A stretch of DNA of 64,000 nt from Oerskovia enterophila (GTDB lineage: Bacteria; Actinomycetota; Actinomycetes; Actinomycetales; Cellulomonadaceae): the NCBI RefSeq assembly GCF_001692445.1, contig NZ_MAQA01000008.1, positions 1 to 64,000 of the forward strand, written 5' to 3'. This document shows positions 24,663-32,855 of the stretch, piece by piece; position 1 is the stretch's first letter, and every line of letters starts with the position of its first letter. Both the position numbers and the translations under genes were made by a program. A model generated the notes under the pieces. It did no database searches, was not told where the DNA came from, and saw nothing but the letters and a program-made list of their open reading frames with translations.

Positions 24663-25154
24663 ATGGCCGACGACCCGGCACGCAAGGTCTCGCTCCGGAC
24701 GCTGCGGGAGGACGACCTCCCGACGCTGTTCGAGATCCAGCTCGACGCCCGCGCTCAGCACCTGGCGGCCTTCACGGACGCGACCGCCGGTGACCGCGAC
24801 GCCTACCTGGCGAAGTTCCGCAGGATCCTCGCCGACACCGCGATCGTCAGCAGGGTCGTGGAGGTCGACGGCCTGGTCGTGGGCAGTGCGGCCGTCTTCC
24901 CGATCGAGGGTGACACCGAGGTCACCTACTGGATCCAGCGGGACTGGTGGGGCCGCGGGGTGGCCTCCGCGGCGCTGGCAGCCCTTCTCGCGGAGGTGCC
25001 CGCACGCCCGCTCCAGGCGCGGGTCGCCGAGGACAACCTCGGCTCGCTCCGGGTCCTGGAGCGCAACGGGTTCGTGCGCGTGGGCAGCGAGGACTCGTTC
25101 GCGCCGGCGCGCGACGCCACGATCACGGAGCTGATCCTCGAGCTTCCCGGCTGA
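24663..25154 (+). CDS. GNAT family N-acetyltransferase
   Basis: A 163-residue acetyltransferase of the RimJ/RimL-like GNAT group, using acetyl-CoA to acetylate an amine. It begins VSLRTLREDDLPTLFEIQLD. The acetyl-CoA loop is WWGRGVASAAL, followed by VAEDNLGSLRVLERNGFVRVG, the C-terminal half of the fold. The ATG at 24663 has GGAGG at a good distance. The substrate is unknown. Confidence 0.88.
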   Translation: MADDPARKVSLRTLREDDLPTLFEIQLDARAQHLAAFTDATAGDRDAYLAKFRRILADTAIVSRVVEVDGLVVGSAAVFPIEGDTEVTYWIQRDWWGRGVASAALAALLAEVPARPLQARVAEDNLGSLRVLERNGFVRVGSEDSFAPARDATITELILELPG

Positions 25155-25164
25155 CGGGTCGCCG

Positions 25165-25482
25165 TCAGCCCGCGCCGACCTGACCCGTCACGCGCACCAC
25201 CACCGCGACCCCGTCGATCTCCGCGGGCAGCCGGTCCTGCGCCTCGGTGTCGACCACGTTGACCTGGAGGCACCAGGTGTCGTCGGGCTGCTCCGCGTCC
25301 TGCGCAGGCTGGGCGTCCTCGGCCTGCGCGGCCGCGCCGCCGTCCCTCACGCCAGCCGCGTCGGCAGCACCCCCCGGGTCGGCGGGCCCGCGCGTCAGGC
25401 CGATGCCCGTGACGCCGTCGTGGCCCGCGAGGGCGTGCTTGAGCGCGGTCTTCGCTTCACGGGCCTGCTCGAGGCTCGCCAC
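25165..25482 (-). CDS. Small protein resembling the leader region of Nal1-like proteases
   Basis: A 105-residue protein. It starts with a helix (ASLEQAREAKTALKHALAG). It then has VTGIGLTRG and, after a low-complexity Ala/Gln/Asp stretch, CLQVNVVD and RLPAEIDGVAVVVRVTGQV. This VGIG...LPxxIDGVxVxV pattern is the segment that precedes the catalytic domain in many bacterial trypsin-fold proteases, here encoded alone. The GTG at 25482 has GGAGGG nine bases upstream. It lies 44 bp after the protease gene at 25527 and probably shares its operon. A role in controlling or chaperoning that protease is inference. Confidence 0.6.
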   Translation of the reverse strand: MASLEQAREAKTALKHALAGHDGVTGIGLTRGPADPGGAADAAGVRDGGAAAQAEDAQPAQDAEQPDDTWCLQVNVVDTEAQDRLPAEIDGVAVVVRVTGQVGAG

Positions 25483-25526
25483 GGTGCACCGCCCTCCCAC
25501 CGTCCGGCGCGGGACGCGGGCCCGCG

Positions 25527-26564
25527 TCAGACGGCGAGCCGGGCGTCGAGCGCGGCGAGGACGGTGTCGATCGGGTTGACGTACGTCAGCCCGGTCCCAT
25601 TCTCTCCCCCGGTCTCCGAGCCGGCAAAGAGCAGGCCCAGGGCGACGCCGTCCTCGCGGTACACGAGCGACCCCGAGTCGCCGCCGCGAGAGAACGGCCC
25701 GGAGCCCGTGCCCTCGACCTCGATCTGGTCGTCGAAGCGGAGCGCCCCGAGCCCTTCGCCGTAGCCGACCACGACGTCGTCGAGCTCGATCGCCGTGACG
25801 CGACCCGCGGTGACCGCGGTCGTCCGGCCGATCTTGCCGACCACCTCTCCGCCCAGCGCGACGGCCGTCGTCGTGATGCGCCCCACGGGGTAGTCGAGGT
25901 CCACGTCCGGGTCGTCGAGCAGCGCGATCGCGGCGTCGACGGTCGCGGTCCGCCCGGGCGCGAGCGGCACGGTCGCGGCGAGCGTCCCGACCTGGTCGGC
26001 GGGCGCGCGTCCGCCGTCGGCGGGCCCCGGCTGCACGACGGCGTCGCCCACCTTCGCGCGCGGCGAGCCTGCGAGCACGTGGAAGTTGGACAGGGCGTGC
26101 AGCACGTCCCCGACCAGGACGAACGCGCCGAGCGTGCCCGCGGTGACGTCGACGTGCGCGATCGAGACGCCGGGACGCAGGGGGCGCACGCGCCCCGTCT
26201 CCCCTGCTGCCTGCGCGGTCACGACGGGCGGGCGCGGCCCCGTGCCGCCCGACCGCACGAGGGGCCGGATCCGTCCCGTCCGGCGCACGTCCACGACCGG
26301 CCCGGCCTCCGACGCGACGCGGCGCGCGATGCTCCGGGCCGCCGGGACCCCGAGCCGGTAGCGCACCGCGATGCCGTACCCGCCGCCCTCACGGGGGGCG
26401 AGGCCGAGCGCGAGCGTGGGAGCCCGCACGGCCCGCGCGGCCACCGAGTCCTCACCGGGCGCGCCCGCAGCGCTGGCCGTCGCGTCCGTGCCCGCGCGCT
26501 CCGCGAGATCTCGCGCGAAGTCCGCCAGCTGCAGCTTGATCTCCCGTGCCTCGTCCCTGTCCAT
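25527..26564 (-). CDS. Trypsin-fold serine protease (Nal1-like)
   Basis: A 345-residue protein with a chymotrypsin-like catalytic triad in order: His162 in LSNFHVLAG, Asp210 in TVDAAIALLDD, and Ser297 in GGDSGSLVY. There is no signal peptide, so it is probably cytoplasmic, as for other members. The N-terminal ~110 residues begin with a helix (MDRDEAREIKLQLADFARDL) and a region related in pattern to the small protein encoded just downstream. The physiological substrate is unknown. Confidence 0.8.
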   Translation of the reverse strand: MDRDEAREIKLQLADFARDLAERAGTDATASAAGAPGEDSVAARAVRAPTLALGLAPREGGGYGIAVRYRLGVPAARSIARRVASEAGPVVDVRRTGRIRPLVRSGGTGPRPPVVTAQAAGETGRVRPLRPGVSIAHVDVTAGTLGAFVLVGDVLHALSNFHVLAGSPRAKVGDAVVQPGPADGGRAPADQVGTLAATVPLAPGRTATVDAAIALLDDPDVDLDYPVGRITTTAVALGGEVVGKIGRTTAVTAGRVTAIELDDVVVGYGEGLGALRFDDQIEVEGTGSGPFSRGGDSGSLVYREDGVALGLLFAGSETGGENGTGLTYVNPIDTVLAALDARLAV

Positions 26565-26625
26565 GCGACGAGGCTGGCACAGCCCACCGACACGCGCGCG
26601 TCGCCTTCCGGCGGCGCGGACGAGG

Positions 26626-26671
26626 GATCTGCCGCGCCGCGCGCAGATGCTCGCAAAACTCGCGGCAGATC
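26626..26671. repeat. Inverted repeat upstream of small gene
   Basis: GATCTGCCGCG (26626-26636) and CGCGGCAGATC (26661-26671), a perfect 11-bp stem with a 24-base loop, between divergent genes. Its function is unclear: hairpin or wide operator. Confidence 0.5.
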
Positions 26672-26761
26672 TCGCGTCATGAAGTCACGGTTCACCCCTC
26701 TTGAGAGGTGTACACACTTTTCGCCGCCGCGCACCCGCGGCCTCACCACGTGAACGGGACC

Positions 26762-26980
26762 ATGCACCTCGACCACGCCTTCCGGCCCACGACCGACGAG
26801 ATCCGTTGCGCCATCCTCTGGGCCCTCGACCACGACCGCGCGGCCCTGGTCGAGCACCGGGCCTCGGCCCACCTGAGCCTGCGCAGCCCGCTGCGCCGTG
26901 CCGCGGACGCCCGTCTGGTCCGCCGCTGGCTCGAGGCCTCGGCGATCTCCTCGGTGCTGACCTGCGCCATGGCGGCCTGA
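26762..26980 (+). CDS. Small hypothetical protein (72 aa)
   Basis: The ATG at 26762 is preceded by GGGA. An in-frame GTG at 26708 would add 18 residues but lacks a spaced ribosome binding site. The product is helical and rich in Arg and Ala, beginning MHLDHAFRPTTDEIRCAILW. It has no membrane segment or recognised motif. It is divergent from the protease gene. Confidence 0.45.
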   Translation: MHLDHAFRPTTDEIRCAILWALDHDRAALVEHRASAHLSLRSPLRRAADARLVRRWLEASAISSVLTCAMAA

Positions 26981-27032
26981 GCGCCGCACGACTCCCGCAG
27001 GGCGTCGGCGACGATCGACATGGGCCAAGGGG

Positions 27033-27554
27033 TCACCGGCTGACGTCGACCCACTCCGCGCCGGCCAGCTCCGCGAGCCGGTCGGGCGTGATCGCGAACG
27101 CGCTCGTCGGGCTCCCCGCCGCCGGGTAGACCGTCTCGAAGCCCTGCAAGGACACGTCGCAGTACACCGTCACCGGCTCCAGGTGGCCGAACGGCCCGAC
27201 TCCCCCGATCGGCTGTCCCGTCAGAGCCGTGGTGCTCTCGGCGTCGAGCATGCGCGGCTTGGCCCCGAACGCGGCCTTGAACTTCACGTTGTCGACCCGG
27301 GCGTCCCCGCGCGTCACGAGCAGGAAGCTGCGCTCGCCGTCGCGCAGCGCGAGCGTCTTGGCGATCTGCCCCGGCTCGACACCCAGCGTGTCGGCCGCCA
27401 TCTGGACCGTCGCGGTGTTCCGTCCCGTGTCGAGGACCGTGAGGTCGGGGGCCTGGGCGTCGAAGAAGGCGCGGGTGCGGTCGATGCTCACGGACGGGGC
27501 GCCTCTGGTCGGACGTGCGGCGTCGGTGCGGCGCGTGGTGGACAGGGCCATCAT
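27033..27554 (-). CDS. YbaK/EbsC family aminoacyl-tRNA deacylase
   Basis: A 173-residue protein of the YbaK/ProX editing-domain family, which clears mischarged tRNA (for example Cys-tRNA-Pro) in trans. Landmarks are QIAKTLALR with the key lysine, TRGDARVDNVKFKAAFG, and IGGVGPFGHLEPVTVYCD. A ~25-residue polar N-terminal extension precedes the domain. ATG at 27554 or 27551 both fit AAGGGG. It lies next to a family A repeat on its 5' side. Confidence 0.88.
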   Translation of the reverse strand: MMALSTTRRTDAARPTRGAPSVSIDRTRAFFDAQAPDLTVLDTGRNTATVQMAADTLGVEPGQIAKTLALRDGERSFLLVTRGDARVDNVKFKAAFGAKPRMLDAESTTALTGQPIGGVGPFGHLEPVTVYCDVSLQGFETVYPAAGSPTSAFAITPDRLAELAGAEWVDVSR

Positions 27555-27565
27555 CGCCCCTTCGG

Positions 27566-27648
27566 TGCCGAGAACGAGGTTACGGTCGTTCTGAGCCTCT
27601 GAACGGCCGCAACCCCGTTCTCGACCCGGCGCAAGGTCGTTCTCGGCG
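27566..27648 (+). repeat. Family A element, copy 3 (with tail)
   Basis: The core arms start GCCGAGAACGAGGTTACGGT and pair with AACGGCCGCAACC...; the tail CAAGGTCGTTCTCGGC complements the left arm. It lies between the YbaK gene and the end of the WYL regulator gene. Confidence 0.8.
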
Positions 27649-27671
27649 TGGCCCCGCGAGTCGCGGACCGC

Positions 27672-28517
27672 TCAGGCGACAGGCACGGCGCCCGACGGCG
27701 GGGTCCCCACCTCCGCGACGGGCCGCGGCACGTACGTCTCGCCCGTGAGGTCCGCGCGCTCGACGCGGTCGAGCCGGAACCAGCGGATGGCGTCCCGGGA
27801 GCTGCACCACGCGACGAGGTACCAGGCGTCCTCGGTGTGGGCCAGGATCACGGGCTCGACCCTCCGGGCCGACTCGTTGCCGCGCCCGTCGCGGTAGCGG
27901 AGGGCGAGCACGACCGACCGGGCGAGCGACTGCTCGACCGCCCGCAGGACCTGCAGGTGGGCGTGGGCGCGCGGGACGACCCCACCTGCGGCGACGTCCG
28001 CCCCCGGGCGAGCGGCGCCGTCGGGCAGACCGGGACTGCGCGAGGCGACGTCCGCCCCCGGGCCCGCTGCGCCGTCGGGCACGACCGGTCCACCCGGCGC
28101 GTCGCTGCGGCCGACGTCGGCACCTCCCCTGTCGATCCACACCCTCGCCGCGAGCGCCGACGCACGCTCGCGCGCCTCGGGCCCCAGCGCGTCCCAGACC
28201 TTGCCCTGCGCCGCGGCGGCGTCGACCGCGAACGGGCTCCCGGGCGGGAGCGCGGCGAGCGCGACCGCGACCGCGACGGCCTGCTGGGGCGAGAAGTTCA
28301 CGGGAGGCAGCGACGCGGACGGGTCGAGCACGTACCCGCCGCCCGGGCCCGCCTGTGCCCACACGGGCAGCCCGGCCTGCTGGAGTGCCGAGACGTCACG
28401 CTTGACCGTGCGCTCGCTGACCTCGAAGAGGCGGGCCAGCCGGGCGCCCGTGGTCCCTGTGCGTCCCGCGCGACGCAGCTCCTCGGCCATCGCGTAGAGC
28501 CGCTCGGTCTTGTTCAT
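27672..28517 (-). CDS. YafY-type HTH/WYL transcriptional regulator
   Basis: A 281-residue regulator. The N-terminal winged helix (RLARLFEVSERTVKRDVSALQQAGLPVW, with GGGYVLDP wing) is followed by a linker and a C-terminal WYL-type ligand domain (RRVEPVILAHTEDAWYLVAW, AIRWFRLDRVERA). An in-frame 54-bp duplication (27991-28081) puts two PDGAAxPGADVA units into the linker, which is not typical of the family. It is divergent from a hydrolase gene over a perfect palindrome (28574-28595), probably its operator. The ligand is unknown. Confidence 0.85.
   Translation of the reverse strand: MNKTERLYAMAEELRRAGRTGTTGARLARLFEVSERTVKRDVSALQQAGLPVWAQAGPGGGYVLDPSASLPPVNFSPQQAVAVAVALAALPPGSPFAVDAAAAQGKVWDALGPEARERASALAARVWIDRGGADVGRSDAPGGPVVPDGAAGPGADVASRSPGLPDGAARPGADVAAGGVVPRAHAHLQVLRAVEQSLARSVVLALRYRDGRGNESARRVEPVILAHTEDAWYLVAWCSSRDAIRWFRLDRVERADLTGETYVPRPVAEVGTPPSGAVPVA
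27991..28081. repeat. 54-bp period direct repeat inside the WYL regulator gene
   Basis: Two 37-base copies beginning GCGACGTCCGCCCCCGGG (27991-28027 and 28045-28081). The period is 18 codons, so the frame is kept. Confidence 0.75.
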
Positions 28518-28573
28518 GTCGCCTCCGTCGGTCCGGGGCCGTCGACGAAGCGGTCGCAGAACCCCTCGAACAA

Positions 28574-28595
28574 TGGTGACAGACAGGTGTCACCA
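28574..28595. promoter_or_regulatory. Palindromic operator between WYL regulator and hydrolase
   Basis: TGGTGACA (28574-28581) and TGTCACCA (28588-28595), perfect half-sites with a six-base spacer, between divergent starts at 28517 and 28617. Confidence 0.7.
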
Positions 28596-28616
28596 GGGCC
28601 GGGCGAAGGTGGGTCC

Positions 28617-29357
28617 ATGACCACTTCAGCGCAGCACAGCAGCAGCGACCAGCAGGTCCACGTCGTCCTCGTCCCGGGCTTCTGGCTCGGGGCGTGGGCG
28701 TGGGACGACGTCGTCCCCCACCTGGAGGCCGCGGGCCTCGCACCGCACGCCGTCACCCTCCCCGGGCTCGACGACGTCACGACCGACCGCAGCGGCCTCG
28801 CCCGGGAGGACCACGTCCAGGCCGTGCGCGACGTGGTCGCGCCGCTCGAGGGCGACGTCGTGCTCGTGGGGCACAGCGGCGGCGGGCCCGTGATCCACGA
28901 GGTCGTCGACCGGGACCCCGCACGCATCCGCCGGACGGTCCACGTCGACACGGGCCCGCTCGTCGACGGGGCCTCGCTGGCCCCCGACCTCCCCGCCGGG
29001 ACGGTCGAGCTCCCGCTGCCCTCGTGGGAGGACCTCGAGGCCGCCGGATCGAGCCTCGACGGGATCGACGAGGCCGGGCTCGCCCGGTTCCGCGCCCGGG
29101 CGGTCCCCCACCCCGCTGGCGTGGCCGGGGGCCGGGTGCGGGTGAGCGACCCGGCGAGGCTCGACGTCCCGGCGACCGTCATCTGCACGAGCCTGCCGTC
29201 GGAGGTCCTGCGGCAGATGGCGCACCCGGGGCCTCCCCTGCACACCGAGCTCGGCGAGCTCGACGTCACGTACGTCGACCTGCCGACCGGGCACTGGCCC
29301 ATGTTCTCGCGCCCGGCCGACCTCGCGGCGGAGATCGTCCGGGCGGCGCGGGCGTAG
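28617..29357 (+). CDS. Alpha/beta hydrolase
   Basis: A 246-residue alpha/beta-hydrolase, intracellular, with no signal peptide. VHVVLVPGFWLGAWAWDDV forms the oxyanion region, GHSGGG carries the nucleophile Ser87, and the C-terminal TGHWPMFSRP supplies the histidine. This pattern is shared with the salicylate-esterase/EstC-like group acting on small esters. The ATG at 28617 follows GAAGGTGG. A WYL regulator and its probable operator control it. The substrate is unknown. Confidence 0.87.
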   Translation: MTTSAQHSSSDQQVHVVLVPGFWLGAWAWDDVVPHLEAAGLAPHAVTLPGLDDVTTDRSGLAREDHVQAVRDVVAPLEGDVVLVGHSGGGPVIHEVVDRDPARIRRTVHVDTGPLVDGASLAPDLPAGTVELPLPSWEDLEAAGSSLDGIDEAGLARFRARAVPHPAGVAGGRVRVSDPARLDVPATVICTSLPSEVLRQMAHPGPPLHTELGELDVTYVDLPTGHWPMFSRPADLAAEIVRAARA

Positions 29358-29394
29358 CGTCGGGTCGCCCGGGTCCAGGGCTGGGCCGCCGAGC

Positions 29395-29441
29395 CGCCGA
29401 GAACGAGGTCGGGGTCGTCCTGGAACCCAGGACGACCCCGA
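29395..29441. repeat. Family A element, copy 4 (core only)
   Basis: Core hairpin with arms starting CCGAGAACGAGGTCGGGGTC and ending GACCCCGACCC. No tail arm. It lies after the hydrolase gene and before the 3' end of the convergent GH94 gene. Confidence 0.75.
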
Positions 29442-29480
29442 CCCGTGATTCGTCGCGGACAGCGACGCGGCCCGGTGCGG

Positions 29481-32400
29481 CTACGACCCGGCGGGCACCT
29501 CGACCTCGACATACGTCGCGTCGCCCAGGCCCCCGGGCGCGACGACGACGCCGCGGACCCGGTAGTCGCCGGCGCGCGGCGCAGCGGGCACGACCTCGAG
29601 GTCGTCGGGCCCCGACCCCGCACGGACCGCCACCTGGGCGACCGTCTGCCGGACCCGGAAGACGACGCGACGCGACCGGCCTCCGACCTCGAGGTCGACG
29701 GTCAGCCCGTCGGCCGTCGTCGGCAGGACGGGGTCGACGACGAGCGCACCCGACTGCTCGGTGAGGCCGATCACGCCCTGGACGAGCTGGCGCAGGTAGA
29801 TCCCCGGACCGCTCGAGTAGACCCGCCACCCGCCGCGCACGCCCACGGACCCGTCGCGCAGCTTCTCGAAGTCGCGGGCGAAGCTCGCCCGGTCGGGGAA
29901 GTCCGCGTCGCTCGACGAGAAGTACGCGTTGCGCTGCCGGGGCACGGCATGGGCGATGCGGGCGCCGAGGTCGAACGGGCTGATGCGGAGCAGCTCGTCG
30001 AGAGCCCGTCCACGGCCCAGCGCGGCGAGCGCCTCGACGTAGCGGATGTGCGCGTGCACGTACATGAGGCCGACCTCGCGCCCGACGTTCGCGGCCTGCT
30101 CGGCCCGCAGGAACGTGTGAGGGATCCCCTCGTCGAACGCCGCAGGATGGTCCATGAGCCGCACGCCGTCGGGGAAGAGCAGGTGCTCGACGACGAGGCG
30201 CTCGTGCTCCTCGGCCTCCTCCGGCGTGAGGATGCCCGCGAGGATCGACTGGGTCATCGGGATGAGGCGGTACCGCATCCCCGTGCTCGTGTCCCGGGGG
30301 TGGATGACGAGCTCGTCGCCGAGCTCGTCGTGCCGCACGTACCCGGCCATGACGCCGTCGACGAGCGCGCGCTCGCGCAGGTCACCGCGCACCGAGGCGG
30401 CGAGCGTCGCGGCCCGTGCGGACAGGACGTCGTCCCGCCCCGCCGTGGTGCGGGCCAGGAGGAGCGAGGCCTGCACGAGCAGCGCGGACGTCCAGGTCGA
30501 GGCGAGGTTGGTGCGCATCCGCGAGTCCGCCGGCTGCAGGGTGTCGTCCCAGTCGCCCTCGCCGTAGGCGGGCAGCGAGGTGCCGGGCAGCAGGTCCGTC
30601 TCGAGGTGGTCGAGGATCCTCACGACGTGGTCGGCGACCGTGGCGCGGGCGTCCGGACCCTCCGAGGCCGGGCGCCGGTGGGCGTGGTCCCAGAAGGGGA
30701 CGACCTCGTCGAGGATCTCGAGGTCACCGCTCGCCTCCAGGTATTGGGCAAGAGCGAAGAGCGGCCACACGACGACGTCGCCGTGCGAGGAGTCGTTGTA
30801 CCGCTCGGCGTAGGCGTCGAACATGAACCACTGCGGGAACCCGCCCCACGTGTGTTGGTGCGCGAGCACCCGCAGGACGATCTGCCGGGCGATGTCGGTG
30901 CGGCCACCGGCGAGCGCCAGCTCGAACGGCCCCTGGCAGACGTCCCTGGTCCCCCAGGCTGCGCCCGAGTACTGCTCGAGCCCGTGCGGCACGAGGAAGT
31001 GGATCAGGGCGTCGTGCGCGTACCACGGCACGAGGAGGTCGAGCTCCTGCGTCGCGAGGTCCGGGTGCGGCTGGAAGCGCAGCCCGCGAACGAGCCCGCG
31101 CACCGTCTCGAGATGACCCGCGAGCGTCGCGTCGAGGTCGGCGAGCGGGTCGTGCTCGGGCGCGACCAGGGCGAGCGCCTCCGCGTCGCCGTGCAGCGAA
31201 CCCGCGATCGCGAGGGTCAGGGCGCCGGACCCGGACGAGCTGTTGACCCGGTGCGCCGTGGCCCCCTCGAGCACGACGGGGGCGCTCGACGAGACGGCGT
31301 AGCGCAGGTCGGGGTAGTGCGTCGCGACGTCGGCGCCCGGGACGGGACGGACGACGAGCGAGGTCTCGGACGTGTGCTCGGCCACCCAGCCACCGGCCTC
31401 GTCGTCGAGCTCGAGGGTCGCCGTCACGCCCAGGGCGCGCTCGCAGCGCACGCTCACGTCGACGCGGTCCTGTCGATGATGGGCGACGGTCCGCACGTCG
31501 ACGCGGCCGAGCGGGGTCTCGTACAGCCAGCGGACGCCGCCGACGTCGAGCACGAGAGCCGAGGGCACGCCGAGCATCCGAGGGCCTCGGCCGTCGTCGA
31601 CGAGGACCCGCAGCCCGCTGCTGCGCAGCAGGTTGAGATGGTGGCGGTGGACCGTGGCGAGCCTGTTGGCGGTCGTGTTGCCGAGGACGACGTGCGAGGC
31701 GAAGACACCGGGCGCGAACGCGGTGACCGACAGCACCTCGTCGGTGGGCAGGACGGCGTCACCGGCCTTGAGGACGTGGCCGTGCGACCGCTCGGTGACG
31801 ACCTCCTTGCGTCCGTCGACGACGTGGGACCCGCCCGGGGTGAAGAAGGAGAGCAGCGCGCCGTCGGCGTCGCGCTCGGGCAGCAGGACCTCGTCGGACG
31901 TCAGCCCGAGCGCGGCGACCAGCCCGGCCTCGTCGAGCTCGTCCCCGGCCAGGAGCGGAGCGTCGCGCAGCACCGAGCCCGTCGTGGGCAGGGGTTCCGC
32001 GGTGCGCTCGTCCGCGGCGACGGCGACGGCCGCGGCGGACCAGCCCGCCACCTGGTCGACGTGCGCGTCGAGCGGTCCGCGCGCGTCGACGTCGACCACG
32101 GTCACGGCGTGCACCTGGACCGCTCCCGCCGAGAGGTCGAGGGGTCGCGACACGAGCGTCTGCATCGCGTACTCGTACTGCAGCACGCCCGAGGTGACGG
32201 GCCCGAGCAGCCCGTGCGGCACGCCGTCGCGCCGCGCCCGCGGGGTGAAGACCTGCAACGAGTCGGTGAGGTGGGCCGCTGCTCCCTCGACGAGGAACGT
32301 GACCGCGAGCGGCAGCCTCGGCTGCGCGGACATGGTCTGCCGGCTCACGAGCACGGTCCCGGCGGTGGGGTGCTCGAGCGCACGGTGCAGCAGGTACTGG

Positions 32401-32855
32401 CAGACGTACGCCTCGCTCGAGAGCGCGGCAGCGGGCGGCGCGAGGGCGAGGTCCTGGACGTGCACGACGTCGTAGACCGCGTCCACGCGGGCGCCGCCCC
32501 CGGCCCCGAGGTCGACGCGCCACACGAGGGTCCGGCGGTCCACCGTGAGCGAGACCCGCGACGTCAGCCCGAGCGCCTCGCCGGACCACACGACGCGGTC
32601 GGCGGCGGTCTCGACGCCTGTCACGGCGGGCGCGGAACCGGTGAGCTGCGCGATCTCGACCGTCCCGTCCGCGTGGGTCGCACGCAGGACCACGCCGCCC
32701 GGCATGCGGTCGTGCTCGCCCGGGAGGTACTGGTTGACGAGCAGCCCGCCGGTCCGGACGGCGCGCACGTCCCCGCCGGCCGTGAGCTCGACGGTCATCT
32801 CGCCCGAGGTGAGGGTCGCGCCCGCGGGGGCGGCGGTCATGGCGGTGCTGGTCAC
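29481..32855 (-). CDS. GH94-type glycoside phosphorylase (candidate 1,2-beta-oligoglucan phosphorylase)
   Basis: A 1124-residue cytoplasmic protein without signal peptide. The N-terminal half is beta-rich. The C-terminal half is an alpha/alpha barrel like the GH94 and GH36-like families, with YSGAAWGTRDVCQGP and GEGDWDDTLQPADSRMR around Asp768, where GH94 enzymes carry their catalytic acid. The length fits the 1,2-beta-oligoglucan phosphorylases better than cellobiose phosphorylase (~820). Such enzymes cleave beta-linked glucose with inorganic phosphate to give glucose 1-phosphate. The GTG at 32855 overlaps the TetR stop (GTGA) and has AGGAG five bases upstream. A sugar importer and a GH1 enzyme are divergent from it. 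The linkage is inference. Confidence 0.75.
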   Translation of the reverse strand: MTSTAMTAAPAGATLTSGEMTVELTAGGDVRAVRTGGLLVNQYLPGEHDRMPGGVVLRATHADGTVEIAQLTGSAPAVTGVETAADRVVWSGEALGLTSRVSLTVDRRTLVWRVDLGAGGGARVDAVYDVVHVQDLALAPPAAALSSEAYVCQYLLHRALEHPTAGTVLVSRQTMSAQPRLPLAVTFLVEGAAAHLTDSLQVFTPRARRDGVPHGLLGPVTSGVLQYEYAMQTLVSRPLDLSAGAVQVHAVTVVDVDARGPLDAHVDQVAGWSAAAVAVAADERTAEPLPTTGSVLRDAPLLAGDELDEAGLVAALGLTSDEVLLPERDADGALLSFFTPGGSHVVDGRKEVVTERSHGHVLKAGDAVLPTDEVLSVTAFAPGVFASHVVLGNTTANRLATVHRHHLNLLRSSGLRVLVDDGRGPRMLGVPSALVLDVGGVRWLYETPLGRVDVRTVAHHRQDRVDVSVRCERALGVTATLELDDEAGGWVAEHTSETSLVVRPVPGADVATHYPDLRYAVSSSAPVVLEGATAHRVNSSSGSGALTLAIAGSLHGDAEALALVAPEHDPLADLDATLAGHLETVRGLVRGLRFQPHPDLATQELDLLVPWYAHDALIHFLVPHGLEQYSGAAWGTRDVCQGPFELALAGGRTDIARQIVLRVLAHQHTWGGFPQWFMFDAYAERYNDSSHGDVVVWPLFALAQYLEASGDLEILDEVVPFWDHAHRRPASEGPDARATVADHVVRILDHLETDLLPGTSLPAYGEGDWDDTLQPADSRMRTNLASTWTSALLVQASLLLARTTAGRDDVLSARAATLAASVRGDLRERALVDGVMAGYVRHDELGDELVIHPRDTSTGMRYRLIPMTQSILAGILTPEEAEEHERLVVEHLLFPDGVRLMDHPAAFDEGIPHTFLRAEQAANVGREVGLMYVHAHIRYVEALAALGRGRALDELLRISPFDLGARIAHAVPRQRNAYFSSSDADFPDRASFARDFEKLRDGSVGVRGGWRVYSSGPGIYLRQLVQGVIGLTEQSGALVVDPVLPTTADGLTVDLEVGGRSRRVVFRVRQTVAQVAVRAGSGPDDLEVVPAAPRAGDYRVRGVVVAPGGLGDATYVEVEVPAGS

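Noticed and set aside
26708-26761. GTG 26708 as start of the small gene
   Set aside because: The only purine-rich stretch abuts the GTG with no spacing; ATG 26762 has a better-placed GGGA.
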